From: Candidatus Thalassarchaeaceae archaeon
GTDB lineage: Archaea; Thermoplasmatota; Poseidoniia; Poseidoniales; Thalassarchaeaceae
Length of the DNA: 44,255 nt
Assembly: GCA_029250665.1 (NCBI GenBank)
Contig: JAQXEV010000072.1
Location: forward strand, 1-44,255
Direction: 5' to 3'
Shown: one piece after another, positions 9,405 to 18,546 of the stretch
Numbering within the stretch: position 1 is the stretch's first letter
How the letters are laid out: each line of letters opens with the position of its first letter
The notes under the pieces: generated by a model
The model's database searches: none
What the model was told of the DNA's origin: nothing
What the model saw: only the letters and a program-made list of their open reading frames with translations
Made by a program: the position numbers and the translations under genes

Positions 9405-10046
9405 ATGTTGGCACCGCACCGCGATTCTGCGGGTTTGACAGATTCTCTCGAACTCGAGGCTCTTCCTGGCGGAATCGAGTGGGATGGGCGTATCGCCTAT
9501 CTCGATCGAGATGGCGTACTGAATATCGGTAGTGAAAACTATGTCAATTCACCTGCCGAGGTAGTGTTGCTCCCAGATGCTGGACCTTCTGTTGGTCGAC
9601 TTCGTCGGGCTGGATATCGTATCGTCATCGTAACGAATCAATCTCCTGTTGGGCGTGGTCATTGGAACTCCGCAAATTTGGATTCAATTCATACACGCTT
9701 GCGTGAAATGCTACTCACTGAGGATGTGGATGCTCATCTCGACTTAGTGCTTTACTCACCCTACGCACCATGGGAAGGAGCTTGGGCGCGCAAACCACAC
9801 CCTGGTATGTTAGAGGCCGGCCGTCAATTGCTTGATGCGGCCGCTGACGGTACTGATTTCGAGATACTGCGGCTAATGTTTGACGATGATTGGCAGGACA
9901 GGCCTGATGAGTCAACCTCATTCATGGTCGGTGACAGAGGTGTCGATATGGCTGCCGCACTCGCCTTTGGTGTAACTGGCATCCGTTGTGATCCCGATAT
10001 TGGCCTATCAGGGGTTGTTGATTCTATACTGGGGGGTGCCGCGTGA
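9405..10046 (+). CDS. gmhB: HAD-superfamily phosphatase, D-glycero-manno-heptose-1,7-bisphosphate phosphatase-like (GmhB)
   Basis: 213 aa; IAYLDRDGVLNIGSENYV (HAD motif I), IVTNQSPVGRGHW (II), WARKPHPGML (III), SFMVGDRGVDMAAALAFGVTGI (IV). Confidence 0.85.
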   Translation: MLAPHRDSAGLTDSLELEALPGGIEWDGRIAYLDRDGVLNIGSENYVNSPAEVVLLPDAGPSVGRLRRAGYRIVIVTNQSPVGRGHWNSANLDSIHTRLREMLLTEDVDAHLDLVLYSPYAPWEGAWARKPHPGMLEAGRQLLDAAADGTDFEILRLMFDDDWQDRPDESTSFMVGDRGVDMAAALAFGVTGIRCDPDIGLSGVVDSILGGAA

Positions 10047-11320
10047 GCGGTACCCATGTGAAAAGTGTCGTCCGAATCGCTTTGGATGACACAGACCATG
10101 TCGATCACGCGTGTACAACCGAGCATTTCCAGCGATTGCTGTCAATGCTCCAACTAAGTATCGATGACTTCGCGGTCCTCGAGAGACGACTAGTAAGGCT
10201 CTGGCCTTTCGCACCGAAGAGGACGCGGGGCAATGCTGCATTGTCGGCAGTATGTGAATTGGGCTACGGCTCTTTGGACGATGTGAATAAGATTTGTAAG
10301 AAATTCATTGAAGATTTAGCACTCGAAATCGCGACTGACTATCCGAGTGAAGGTCAGAGACCGGACCCTTGCTTGCTCGTATCAGATGTGGAATTTCCTG
10401 AGGAATGGTATTGGCAAGCCGTTCGGCGCGAAGTTAAGTTGAAAACTCGTTTAGAAAGTCTGCCCGATAGCGCCAAAATCCACTCAATTTCTCCTCAGCC
10501 GGCTGGGCTTATCGGCGCGAGTTCTGCAATCGCTTGGAATCCCTCACAAGGCAGCACTTGGGAATTAATCGCTTGGCGTCAGCCGAACCGAATCAGGACG
10601 AACCGAGAAGTTTCACAACAGTCGATTATCGAGATGTCGGAGAGGTTTACTGAAACATTCACCAATAGAGATCCTACGACAGGTCGTGGCATGATTATGC
10701 CACGCACAAATTGCCCTGTTCTATACGGCGTGCGTGGAAATTCGGCCCAAGAGGTATCAGATGCTCACAAATTCATGCAGTCTCGAGATGATGTAGAGAC
10801 CTGTGAAGCTTGGGCAATCCATCGAACAAATCAGGTTTCAGACGACCATTTACTGGGTTATTATAGCGCAGTTGTAAGTGGTTTGCCTAACGAAGTTCAG
10901 GGAGGGCACTCCTCAATTTTGGTTTGGGATGGTGAGGTTGGAAAAACTCTGATAGCCTTTGCTGAAAGCGGACCAGTCAATGTATTATTGCGTAGAACAA
11001 AACCGGGTGATGTAGTCGATTGGTTGGGTCTGAAAGCTCCTTCAGGTGAGATTCACCTCGAAAGATTACGGGTGAAATCCACAGTCCCAAGAACGGGTGA
11101 GCGACCTGATTGTTGTGGTAAAGCCATGCGCAGTGCAGGTAAAGGTCAGGGGCTCCGCTGCACGGTTTGTGGTTCAATCAAAGAAAAATCTTGGAAAATC
11201 GAATCAATCTCATTCGACGGGCAAAGTGGTGGCTGGGTTGAGCCGACCGCATCCAACCGAAGGCATCTCGCTATGCCATTGAAACGTTCACTTCCAAGTC
11301 CCGCGAAGAATCAAGACTGA
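10043..11320 (+). CDS. tiaS: tRNA(Ile2) 2-agmatinylcytidine synthetase TiaS
   Basis: 425 aa; RIALDDTDHVDHACTTEHFQRLL, RLVRLWPFAPKRTRGNAALSA, central OB-fold-like region, C-terminal Zn ribbon CCGKAMRSAGKGQGLRCTVCG. Confidence 0.9.
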   Translation: MSGTHVKSVVRIALDDTDHVDHACTTEHFQRLLSMLQLSIDDFAVLERRLVRLWPFAPKRTRGNAALSAVCELGYGSLDDVNKICKKFIEDLALEIATDYPSEGQRPDPCLLVSDVEFPEEWYWQAVRREVKLKTRLESLPDSAKIHSISPQPAGLIGASSAIAWNPSQGSTWELIAWRQPNRIRTNREVSQQSIIEMSERFTETFTNRDPTTGRGMIMPRTNCPVLYGVRGNSAQEVSDAHKFMQSRDDVETCEAWAIHRTNQVSDDHLLGYYSAVVSGLPNEVQGGHSSILVWDGEVGKTLIAFAESGPVNVLLRRTKPGDVVDWLGLKAPSGEIHLERLRVKSTVPRTGERPDCCGKAMRSAGKGQGLRCTVCGSIKEKSWKIESISFDGQSGGWVEPTASNRRHLAMPLKRSLPSPAKNQD

Positions 11321-11338
11321 GTCACGGTTGCGAAATCC

Positions 11339-11566
11339 ATGGCTGCTGACAGTCAAACGATTGCGACAGTCTTGTTGAGCATCTCTGCCGCAGGTCTGAT
11401 CTGGTTCATTCTGCGCTTACGGCAGCGACGTAAATTGGACATTGTTGAGATAGAGAAGGAATATTCTGGGAGAGCGAAGAATCCTGATGATTTGATGGTT
11501 CCAGATGACAATGCGATTGCTGAATTGGAACGATTATTGGAGTCGAGCTTCGAATCTGAAGAATGA
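11339..11566 (+). CDS. Small single-pass membrane protein, hypothetical
   Basis: 75 aa; N-terminal hydrophobic helix TIATVLLSISAAGLIWFILRL then an acidic tail; ends at 11566, abutting the convergent gene. Confidence 0.6.
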   Translation: MAADSQTIATVLLSISAAGLIWFILRLRQRRKLDIVEIEKEYSGRAKNPDDLMVPDDNAIAELERLLESSFESEE

Positions 11567-12136
11567 TTATGCGGGGAAGAATCCACTAGTTTTCAACTCT
11601 AATTCGTTGTGTTGCTCTCCGTCGACAAGTGTTCTCCGGTTATTTATTCCATCAACGCGGAAGAGCCAAGTCTGTCTAATTCCATCCAATTGTTCACCCC
11701 GGCTCCTCCAAGGTTCTCCGATTCCCGAGGGCGATTCATACGCCTTCGCTGTGAGAACCAATCGGGTATTTGTGGCTGCGCTAATGATGGATCGCGCCGC
11801 TTTCAGATCGCTTGCTGGGGCACGGCCGCTCGATGGGCACCAATCATCGATGATGACAATATCAGATTCATTGAGACGGGAGATCAGTGGTCCAACTGCC
11901 TTTGCTCTTGTCAGTAGATCTTCTCCGAATTCTAAGATGAATAGACGCTCGAGTTGTTGCTCATTCAGGTTTACCAATATTTGTCTAGTTCTGACTGGGT
12001 CTGGAGCGGTTCTACCGAGCCAAACAACTCGGGAATTCGCTTCAAGAACTGCTGCTGCGAGGCTGAGACATAGGCTGGTGCCGCCAATCCCTGCTTCCAC
12101 AGATAGGTGGACAGCCCCTGAGTCAAGGTCGAGCAT
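11567..12136 (-). CDS. RadB/RecA-superfamily ATPase-like protein with degenerate Walker A
   Basis: 189 aa; LSVEAGIGGTSLCLSLAAAVLEANSRVVWLG in Walker A position (lacks Lys), Walker B-like DIVIIDDWCP, RadB-like tail LVLTAKAYESPSGIGEPWRSRGEQLDGIRQTWLFRVDGINNRRTL. Confidence 0.7.
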   Translation of the reverse strand: MLDLDSGAVHLSVEAGIGGTSLCLSLAAAVLEANSRVVWLGRTAPDPVRTRQILVNLNEQQLERLFILEFGEDLLTRAKAVGPLISRLNESDIVIIDDWCPSSGRAPASDLKAARSIISAATNTRLVLTAKAYESPSGIGEPWRSRGEQLDGIRQTWLFRVDGINNRRTLVDGEQHNELELKTSGFFPA

Positions 12137-12232
12137 GAGACTCGCTTCGCGAACTCAGGGTGGATGAGGATTGCTATCCTTAGGCGTCTCTGAGCGGATA
12201 TCCTCAAGGACTCGCCTACGGTCGATTCATCG

Positions 12233-12436
12233 ATGGCGGAGAGGATTCGTAAGCGGGAAGCGCCGCCGTTTGAAGAGAAGGATTCGAATCTCTTCGTCGC
12301 GTTACAAGAAGATGGATTCTTCAATACGGCTCTGAATGATTCCAATCAATACGGTCCTCATACGATGATTATCTTGCTCGGAATTGTTGCGACTATCACC
12401 GGGGCAGCTTTACTTGCCCTGATGTTCATCTATTGA
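12233..12436 (+). CDS. Small C-terminally anchored membrane protein, hypothetical
   Basis: 67 aa; charged N-terminus then HTMIILLGIVATITGAALLALMFIY; sits in the gap between flanking genes. Confidence 0.55.
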   Translation: MAERIRKREAPPFEEKDSNLFVALQEDGFFNTALNDSNQYGPHTMIILLGIVATITGAALLALMFIY

Positions 12437-12454
12437 TTCTAAGTTCTTACTCGA

Positions 12455-13804
12455 TTATTCAATCGCTGCACGTGCGAGTGCGACTGATTCGTCGACGATT
12501 TCTCCGCTGACACCCAAGTGGCTCATTGGATTGAAAAGTTGGTCTAGTTCATCAGAGGTGAAAGCGGCGGTAATCTCCGCATCCTCGCCACAAACCTCTC
12601 GCAGGTGGCGGCGGTCTGCAACGGCAACCATCGAGGCGCTTCTGAGAACCTCATGCGCTTGGTCACGGTGCATTCCAGTATCGACTAGGGCAAGCATTAG
12701 TTTCTCAGCCATGACTAGTCCGTTTTGAGATTCTATATTGGCGATCATCCGTTCGGCATCGACGACGCACTTGCTCATCACTCGGTCAGTCTTGAGAAGG
12801 ATGTCGTCGAGTAGAATCATTGCGTGTGATAGAGTGAAACGTTCACTCGATGAGTTCGCAAGATCGCGCTCGTGCCAGAGTAGTGCGTTTTGGTAAGACG
12901 GGATTATCATCGCGCGGACGATACGGGCGAGACCTGATGCGTTCTCAGCGGTAATCGGATTACGCTTGTGAGCCATGGTCGATGACCCGACCTGCTTCTC
13001 GACATCGAACCATTCTCCGACCTCAGCGATTTCCGAGCGTTGTAGATTGCGAACTTCTTGTAGCAACTTCTCGACTGAGGCAGCGACATTTGCCATCCAT
13101 CCAACCCACTCGATGTAGCGGTCACGGCCGACGACTTGTGTGGTTGCGACCGGGACGCTCAATCCAAGATGTTCAAGGATAAGTCTCTGAAGTTCCTTGG
13201 CATTCTCACCTTGGGCTGCTCCAGTACCGACAGCGCCGAGGAATTTGCCAGTGATTGCGCGAGCCTCAAGTTCGTCGAGGCGCACAAGATGGCGGCGGAA
13301 TTCATCAACGAATACTGCAATCTTCAATCCGAAGGTAATCGGGACCGCTGCCTGACCATGTGTTCGCCCAAGCATCACTGTGTCGCGCTCGCGCTCAGCC
13401 AAGTCACAGAGAGTTGCCAATACTTGCTTCAGCATCACGCGTTGTAGAATAATAGAATCGCGAATTTGCAGTGCGACGGCCGAATCGACGATATCATTAC
13501 TCGTCGCACCCAAGTGGATACACCAAGCAGCGTCACCAGCTTGCTCAGCCATCGCCTTCGTTAGCGCCATGATGTCATGGCGAGTCTCAGCCTCAATTTC
13601 GTCTACCCGATCTGCAGTGACGATGCCAGGGTCGGAGATATCTGCTATCTTATCGTAATGCTCAGCACTCACGCGCCCGAGCTGACAATGAGCCCAAACT
13701 AGGGCGCGCTCGACGTCCAATTGTCGAGTATGTCGACCCTCTCTAGACCAGATGTCTTTGGCTTCAGGTCGGCCGTAACGGTAGTCCAGTGGTGATACAG
13801 ACAC
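12455..13804 (-). CDS. purB: Adenylosuccinate lyase
   Basis: 449 aa; signature GSSTMAHKRNPITAENASGLARIVRA, LGATSNDIVDSAVALQIRD, MLGRTHGQAAVPITFGLK. Confidence 0.96.
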   Translation of the reverse strand: MSVSPLDYRYGRPEAKDIWSREGRHTRQLDVERALVWAHCQLGRVSAEHYDKIADISDPGIVTADRVDEIEAETRHDIMALTKAMAEQAGDAAWCIHLGATSNDIVDSAVALQIRDSIILQRVMLKQVLATLCDLAERERDTVMLGRTHGQAAVPITFGLKIAVFVDEFRRHLVRLDELEARAITGKFLGAVGTGAAQGENAKELQRLILEHLGLSVPVATTQVVGRDRYIEWVGWMANVAASVEKLLQEVRNLQRSEIAEVGEWFDVEKQVGSSTMAHKRNPITAENASGLARIVRAMIIPSYQNALLWHERDLANSSSERFTLSHAMILLDDILLKTDRVMSKCVVDAERMIANIESQNGLVMAEKLMLALVDTGMHRDQAHEVLRSASMVAVADRRHLREVCGEDAEITAAFTSDELDQLFNPMSHLGVSGEIVDESVALARAAIE

Positions 13805-13877
13805 TGCGTTCCCCGTATCCTGTCGACTTGACGCCCCCCCTTGAGGCTAGCGGATGATGGATAAGAGGCAAAAGGCG

Positions 13878-14636
13878 TCACTGAGAGGCTAATGCAGCAC
13901 TATCGAGTATCCACACACCCCTTCTGCCGGACCATTGCGGTCGGCCCGTGATATCCAGGTTATGTCGGAGGTGTGGTGCGCCGACGACAATGGTTTCGAA
14001 TTCCCCTCCTTCGCCATCTAAATTGAATCGATTACGCTTTGCAGCGAGGGACAGTTTCGAAAGGCTATGCTCGTCTAATTTTACCCCCAACCATTCTTCT
14101 CCAAGCCCGTCGGTCGAAACAGATACAATTCTTACATCGAATCCGTGATCTACTAGTGATTGCATGTGTTCTTCTGGTGAATGATGCCAGAGCGGACAGT
14201 AAGAAATCAATCCTAACCGCTCGCACATTCTCTCGATACGAGTTTTCTGGTAATCTGACCGAAGCGCTCCAACGACCAGCGCATCGACTTCCAAAGCTTC
14301 ATCTTGCAAAACCAAATCTCCTGGGAATTTGATTGACGGCGAATCCTCACGTACCTGTGCGTATGCGGTTGAAACATCGTATCTACCACGGATAGCAGCC
14401 TCGAGATCATCGATTTCAGACTCTTCCTCACCCTCCGAAAGAACTGGCAACCACGGAACTCCCATCGAGGCTGCCTGTAACCCAGCCAGCGAAGTATTCG
14501 GTAATTGAAACATCATCGAATCATCTGAAGTGACGTGCACGGTGACAAGAGATTCGACCGACCAACCCTGCATCAATGCCCACCAACAGGCGTAGGTAGA
14601 GTCCTTCCCTGCTGAAGAGAGGACTGCAACGCGCAT
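13878..14636 (-). CDS. dph6: Diphthine--ammonia ligase (Dph6 / ATP-pyrophosphatase DUF71 family)
   Basis: 252 aa; PP-loop RVAVLSSAGKDSTYACWWALMQG; GEGGEFETIVVGAPH, GDLVLQDEALEVDALVVGALRSDYQKTRIERMCERLGLISYCPLW. Confidence 0.9.
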   Translation of the reverse strand: MRVAVLSSAGKDSTYACWWALMQGWSVESLVTVHVTSDDSMMFQLPNTSLAGLQAASMGVPWLPVLSEGEEESEIDDLEAAIRGRYDVSTAYAQVREDSPSIKFPGDLVLQDEALEVDALVVGALRSDYQKTRIERMCERLGLISYCPLWHHSPEEHMQSLVDHGFDVRIVSVSTDGLGEEWLGVKLDEHSLSKLSLAAKRNRFNLDGEGGEFETIVVGAPHLRHNLDITGRPQWSGRRGVWILDSAALASQ

Positions 14637-14806
14637 GACTCAGCGGAAGGACTCGCACCCATCAATTCACCCGTGACAAAGGTGTTGCCTTTACCACAGT
14701 ATAGTCTCAAATCCCGCGATCTCGCATCCCAACCTTTCCGAGCCAAGCGAGAAGGGACTGCGACCAAGGTTGATAAGAGGCCGGCGCAGGTCCCTCTGCG
14801 TTAGCC

Positions 14807-15517
14807 ATGCAACCAAGCGGACGTGGATATGATCATGGGGTTTCGACCTTCTCGCCAGACGGACGATTGTACCAAGTCGAGTATGCTCGCGAATCGGTGA
14901 AACGTGGGACAACTACTGTTGGCCTCAAGTTCCGTGATGGAGTAGTTCTCATCGTCGACAAGCGCATATCTAGCAAGCTGGTTATTATCGATTCAATCGA
15001 GAAGATGTATCAGATTGACGGCCACGTCGGATTCACTACTTCCGGACTCGTTGCAGACGCGAGGCAACTCGTCGATCGTGCTCGCGTTCAGTGCCAAGTC
15101 AACAGAATGACCTATGGTGATGCGATACCTGTAACCACTCTTGTCAAGAAAATGTGCGACTACATGCAATCTTTCACTCAATATGGGGGTGCCAGACCCT
15201 TCGGCACTGCCTTGTTGATTGCTGGAGTAGATTCCGAAGGTGTACATCTCTTCGAGACTGACCCAAGTGGAGCTTACCAATCGTATCATGCTGGTGCCAT
15301 CGGCCGAGGTCGTGCGTCTGTAATCGACCATTTCGAAGCGAATTGGAAATCAAATATGACTCAGAATGCGGCAATCAAGCTCGGCCTTGAGGCCCTTCGA
15401 GAATCAATCGACGAAGATCTCAATCGAGAAGCTGTGGAAATTGCCATAGTCAATGGTAGTGGCTACACAAAAATGAGCCGTGAAGATACTCTGAAGCATC
15501 TCGACAAGCTCAATTGA
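14807..15517 (+). CDS. psmA: Proteasome alpha subunit
   Basis: 236 aa; RGYDHGVSTFSPDGRLYQVEYARESVKRGTTTVGLKFRDGVVLIVDKR. Confidence 0.97.
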   Translation: MQPSGRGYDHGVSTFSPDGRLYQVEYARESVKRGTTTVGLKFRDGVVLIVDKRISSKLVIIDSIEKMYQIDGHVGFTTSGLVADARQLVDRARVQCQVNRMTYGDAIPVTTLVKKMCDYMQSFTQYGGARPFGTALLIAGVDSEGVHLFETDPSGAYQSYHAGAIGRGRASVIDHFEANWKSNMTQNAAIKLGLEALRESIDEDLNREAVEIAIVNGSGYTKMSREDTLKHLDKLN

Positions 15518-15568
15518 GCCCGATTGCATCCCCGATTGCTCTAAGGGCTGGGCCGAATCTGGCGATTC

Positions 15569-16258
15569 ATGGTAAGCCTCGATGATGCGGTCATCGCTCG
15601 CCTCGAAAAAGGCGGCAATCGTTACGAGATTCTTGTCGACCCCGACCTCGTGGCAGAGTGGAAGGTAAATCCAGAACAGGTATCGTTCGAGGATATGTTG
15701 GCCACAGATGAGGTTTGGTCTGATGTCAAAGCCGGCGACAGGCCAACATCCGATGCGCTCGAGAATATCTTCGGAACTACCGATTTACATTCCTGCGTCG
15801 AGCGCATTCTTACCGATGGAAGCATTCAGTTAACAACCGCTCAACGGAAGCAAATGGTCGACGATAAGCGCAAGCAAATTATCCACGCCATCGCGACGAC
15901 GGCGACTGACCCGAAAACACGCGGACCTCACCCACCTACACGTATCGAAAACGCTCTTTCAGAAGCCCGATTCAGCGTTGATCCATTCCTCTCCGTCGAG
16001 CGCCAAGTTCAGGACGCTGTCGATGCCATCCGTGCATTGATTCCATTGCAATTCATCACAGTACGCTTGGCCTTCCGCATTCAAGGCAGGGATTACGGCG
16101 GAGTGCATCAGTTATTGCGCGATTCTATCCAGAAGGAAGAGTGGCTTTCTGACGGTTCTTGGGTGTGTGTTGTGGAGTGTCCGGGCGGCATGAAATCAGA
16201 CTTAATTAGCCGCGTTTCCAAGCGCAGTTCGGGACTTGATGTTAGAGAGTTGGACTAA
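15569..16258 (+). CDS. sbds: Ribosome maturation protein SBDS/Sdo1 homologue
   Basis: 229 aa; RLEKGGNRYEILVDPDLVAEWK, DEVWSDVKAGDRPTSDALENIFGTTD, HPPTRIENALSEARFSVDPFLSVERQVQDAVDAIRALIPLQF. Confidence 0.95.
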   Translation: MVSLDDAVIARLEKGGNRYEILVDPDLVAEWKVNPEQVSFEDMLATDEVWSDVKAGDRPTSDALENIFGTTDLHSCVERILTDGSIQLTTAQRKQMVDDKRKQIIHAIATTATDPKTRGPHPPTRIENALSEARFSVDPFLSVERQVQDAVDAIRALIPLQFITVRLAFRIQGRDYGGVHQLLRDSIQKEEWLSDGSWVCVVECPGGMKSDLISRVSKRSSGLDVRELD

Positions 16259-16261
16259 ATC

Positions 16262-16298
16262 GAAGAGTCGTAAGCAGACGAGTACATAGCGACTCTTC
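16262..16298 (+). repeat. Inverted repeat GAAGAGTCG-(19 nt)-CGACTCTTC directly after the SBDS stop codon
   Basis: Perfect 9-bp arms at 16262-16270 and 16290-16298. Confidence 0.55.
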
Positions 16299-16299
16299 A

Positions 16300-16314
16300 C
16301 ACACCGTAGGTGTG
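16300..16314 (+). promoter_or_regulatory. Inverted repeat CACACC-GTA-GGTGTG just upstream of TATA-like ATATAC
   Basis: Perfect 6-bp arms with a GTA spacer; ATATAC at 16318-16323. Confidence 0.5.
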
Positions 16315-16327
16315 AGCATATACGGTT

Positions 16328-17038
16328 ATGAAGGGGAGGTCGGTCGCGCGGCCCGATAACATGAGTGGAGACAAGGGCGCGGGCGGACCGCGCGGATCTC
16401 GACAGGCACCTCTGCTTGTCGCACCCGGAGATGATCTGGGTGATTCTGGGGAGCTCGAAGCTGGGCATGGCGTACTCGCCATCAACGGTCGGCTTCGTGC
16501 ATTGAAGCAAGGAAGAATGAGTAATCGGGACGGTACTGTCTCGATAGAGCCGCGACGCACCGCTTACGTGCCGCGGCCAAGCGATCTCGTGATCGGATAC
16601 ATCGAGGGATGCACCAGTAATATCTGGTTCATCGACATCGGTGCGCCGTTCAATGCGATTCTGCCGATGAGCCTCGGACCATCCAAGGCTGAGTTTGGTG
16701 GTATCAGAAAGGTCCTCGACATCGGTGACGCTATCCTTTGTCGAGTTCAAGAGGTCGAAGAGAATCATTCGAGCGTCGTTACGATGAAAGGAATGGGTCT
16801 GCGTGCAATTCGCGCTGGCAGCGTCGAGGACATTGATCCTCACCTGCTTGGCCGACTTATCGGTCGCGGAGGCAACAACCTCCGCCAACTCAAGGAAGAC
16901 ACGGAATGCCGTGTCGTAGCCGGCGATAATGGCCGGGTGTGGCTAGATGGTGACCTCAGTGGTATCATCGATGCTCGTGACAGACTCAACGCGCTTCTCA
17001 CCGAAGCGAAAGTCGAGGAATACAGAGGTGATGCCTGA
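16328..17038 (+). CDS. rrp4: Exosome complex RNA-binding subunit Rrp4 (S1/KH); start may be ATG 16361
   Basis: 236 aa; RPSDLVIGYIEGCTSNIWFIDIGAPFNAILPMS (S1), LGRLIGRGGNNLRQLKEDTECRVVAGDNGRVWLDGD (KH). Confidence 0.94.
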   Translation: MKGRSVARPDNMSGDKGAGGPRGSRQAPLLVAPGDDLGDSGELEAGHGVLAINGRLRALKQGRMSNRDGTVSIEPRRTAYVPRPSDLVIGYIEGCTSNIWFIDIGAPFNAILPMSLGPSKAEFGGIRKVLDIGDAILCRVQEVEENHSSVVTMKGMGLRAIRAGSVEDIDPHLLGRLIGRGGNNLRQLKEDTECRVVAGDNGRVWLDGDLSGIIDARDRLNALLTEAKVEEYRGDA

Positions 17039-17754
17039 TGGGCGGATACGGAGATGTGCAGTGCATAGATGAGAATGGAATTCGATTAGATGGTAGGACC
17101 AAGGATGAGGTTCGACCCGTACACATTGAGACTGGAGTAGTTCCAGTCGCCGATGGTTCGGCCCGAATGACTTGGGGTCTGAACGATGTCATCGCAGCAG
17201 TTTACGGGCCTATGGAAGCTCACCCTCGCAAGATTCAGCGCCAAGACCGTGCTGTGCTTGATGTGCGATACAATATGGCACCTTTCTCGACAACAGACAG
17301 GATTCGTCCAGGATTTAACCGCCGCAGCCGAGAGATTTCCAAGGTTACGGCTGAGGCTCTTGAGAGCGTAGTGCTGACTGAACTCTATCCACGCAGCAAG
17401 ATCCGCGTCGAAATCGAAATTATCTGTGCTGAGGCAGGCACTCGATGCGCAGGAATCACAGCCGCATCAGTCGCTCTTGCCCACGCTGGTATCCCGATGA
17501 GCGACATGGTTGTCTCGGTCGCCAGCGGTAAGGTACACGATATCGTAGTCTGCGACCTGAACAAGGAAGAGGACAATTACGGTGAGGCAGACCTTCCAAT
17601 GGGAATTCTCCCTAACTCTGGAGAACTTGTCTTCTTGCAGATGGACGGTGACCTTTCACCTGATCAATTCCAGGAAGCTTGGGATTACAATATGGAAGCA
17701 ACTAAGGTGATTCACGCCGAGATGGTTCGCGCTCTCAGAGGAGGTGATGAGTGA
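17038..17754 (+). CDS. rrp41: Exosome RNase PH subunit Rrp41
   Basis: 238 aa; IRLDGRTKDEVRPVHIETGVVPVADGSARMTWGLNDVIAAVYGPMEAHPR...DRAVLDVRYNMAPFS. Confidence 0.96.
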   Translation: MGGYGDVQCIDENGIRLDGRTKDEVRPVHIETGVVPVADGSARMTWGLNDVIAAVYGPMEAHPRKIQRQDRAVLDVRYNMAPFSTTDRIRPGFNRRSREISKVTAEALESVVLTELYPRSKIRVEIEIICAEAGTRCAGITAASVALAHAGIPMSDMVVSVASGKVHDIVVCDLNKEEDNYGEADLPMGILPNSGELVFLQMDGDLSPDQFQEAWDYNMEATKVIHAEMVRALRGGDE

Positions 17755-18545
17755 TGGCTATCCCACTTGTCCCTAAACTCCTACGCGCTCACCTCGCGGA
17801 ACTTGCCGCTGAAGATCAGCGTCACGACGGTCGCGGTCGCTTCGTTGGCCGCGACACTGAACTCGAGATCAACTGTCTGCCACGCGCAGAGGGTTCTGCT
17901 AAGGTGCGCATGGGTGACACCATCGTTTACGCTGGTGTCAAGTTCCAGATCATGACTCCATACCCAGACCGACCTAATCAGGGCGGTTTGATGTGCAGCG
18001 CTGAAGTTCGCCCGGTCGCAGGTCGAAACTGGGAGCCTGGTCCACCAAGCCCCCAGTCTATCGAGTTGGGACGTGTCGTCGACCGCGGAATCCGCGAGTC
18101 AGGTTGCATTAACACTGAGGATTTGTGCTTAATTCCTGGTGAGAAGGCCTGGCAGGTCATTCTCGACTTATTCGCAGTATCTGACGATGGAAACTTGTTC
18201 GATGCTTTCGCTCTTGCTGGCATTGCCGCGCTGAAGAGCGCGGTTGTCCCTGCTGAGCGCTTTGGAGTCGGTGAAGACCGACCCCTCGGTGTCGCAAAGA
18301 CTCCAGTCATGTGCTCATACCACAAGGTCGGCGGTCGCTTCGTTTACGATGCTGACAAGAGAGAAGAGCTTGGAGGAGACGAGCGAATCCACATCACCCT
18401 TGGTGATGATGACCACGTTCATTCATTGCAGAAGGGTCTAAAGGGAATCTTCACGGCGGCCGAATTCGCTGAGATCATGGATCAGGCACGCTCTAGGTGC
18501 GCCGAACTTCGCGATCTAATTGACGAAAAAATGGAAGGTGAGTGA
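17751..18545 (+). CDS. rrp42: Exosome RNase PH-like subunit Rrp42
   Basis: 264 aa; DQRHDGRGRFVGRDTELEINCLPRAEGSAKVRMGDTIVYAGVKFQI; ATGA overlap with rrp41. Confidence 0.95.
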   Translation: MMAIPLVPKLLRAHLAELAAEDQRHDGRGRFVGRDTELEINCLPRAEGSAKVRMGDTIVYAGVKFQIMTPYPDRPNQGGLMCSAEVRPVAGRNWEPGPPSPQSIELGRVVDRGIRESGCINTEDLCLIPGEKAWQVILDLFAVSDDGNLFDAFALAGIAALKSAVVPAERFGVGEDRPLGVAKTPVMCSYHKVGGRFVYDADKREELGGDERIHITLGDDDHVHSLQKGLKGIFTAAEFAEIMDQARSRCAELRDLIDEKMEGE

Positions 18546-18546
18546 A

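Noticed and set aside
11505-12167. 220-aa plus-strand ORF
   Set aside because: Antisense shadow of the RadB-like gene; Ser/Arg-rich translation without recognisable motifs.
12166-12205. GAGGAT...ATCCTC inverted repeat before the 67-aa ORF
   Set aside because: 6-bp arms separated by 28 nt; too weak to support a structure or operator.
11971-12345. 124-aa minus-strand ORF
   Set aside because: Overlaps the RadB-like gene in another frame and the small plus-strand membrane protein; no coherent domain.
15518-15568. Short direct repeat CCCGATTGC...CCCGATTGC before SBDS
   Set aside because: Two 9-bp copies only, spaced closely; likely chance.
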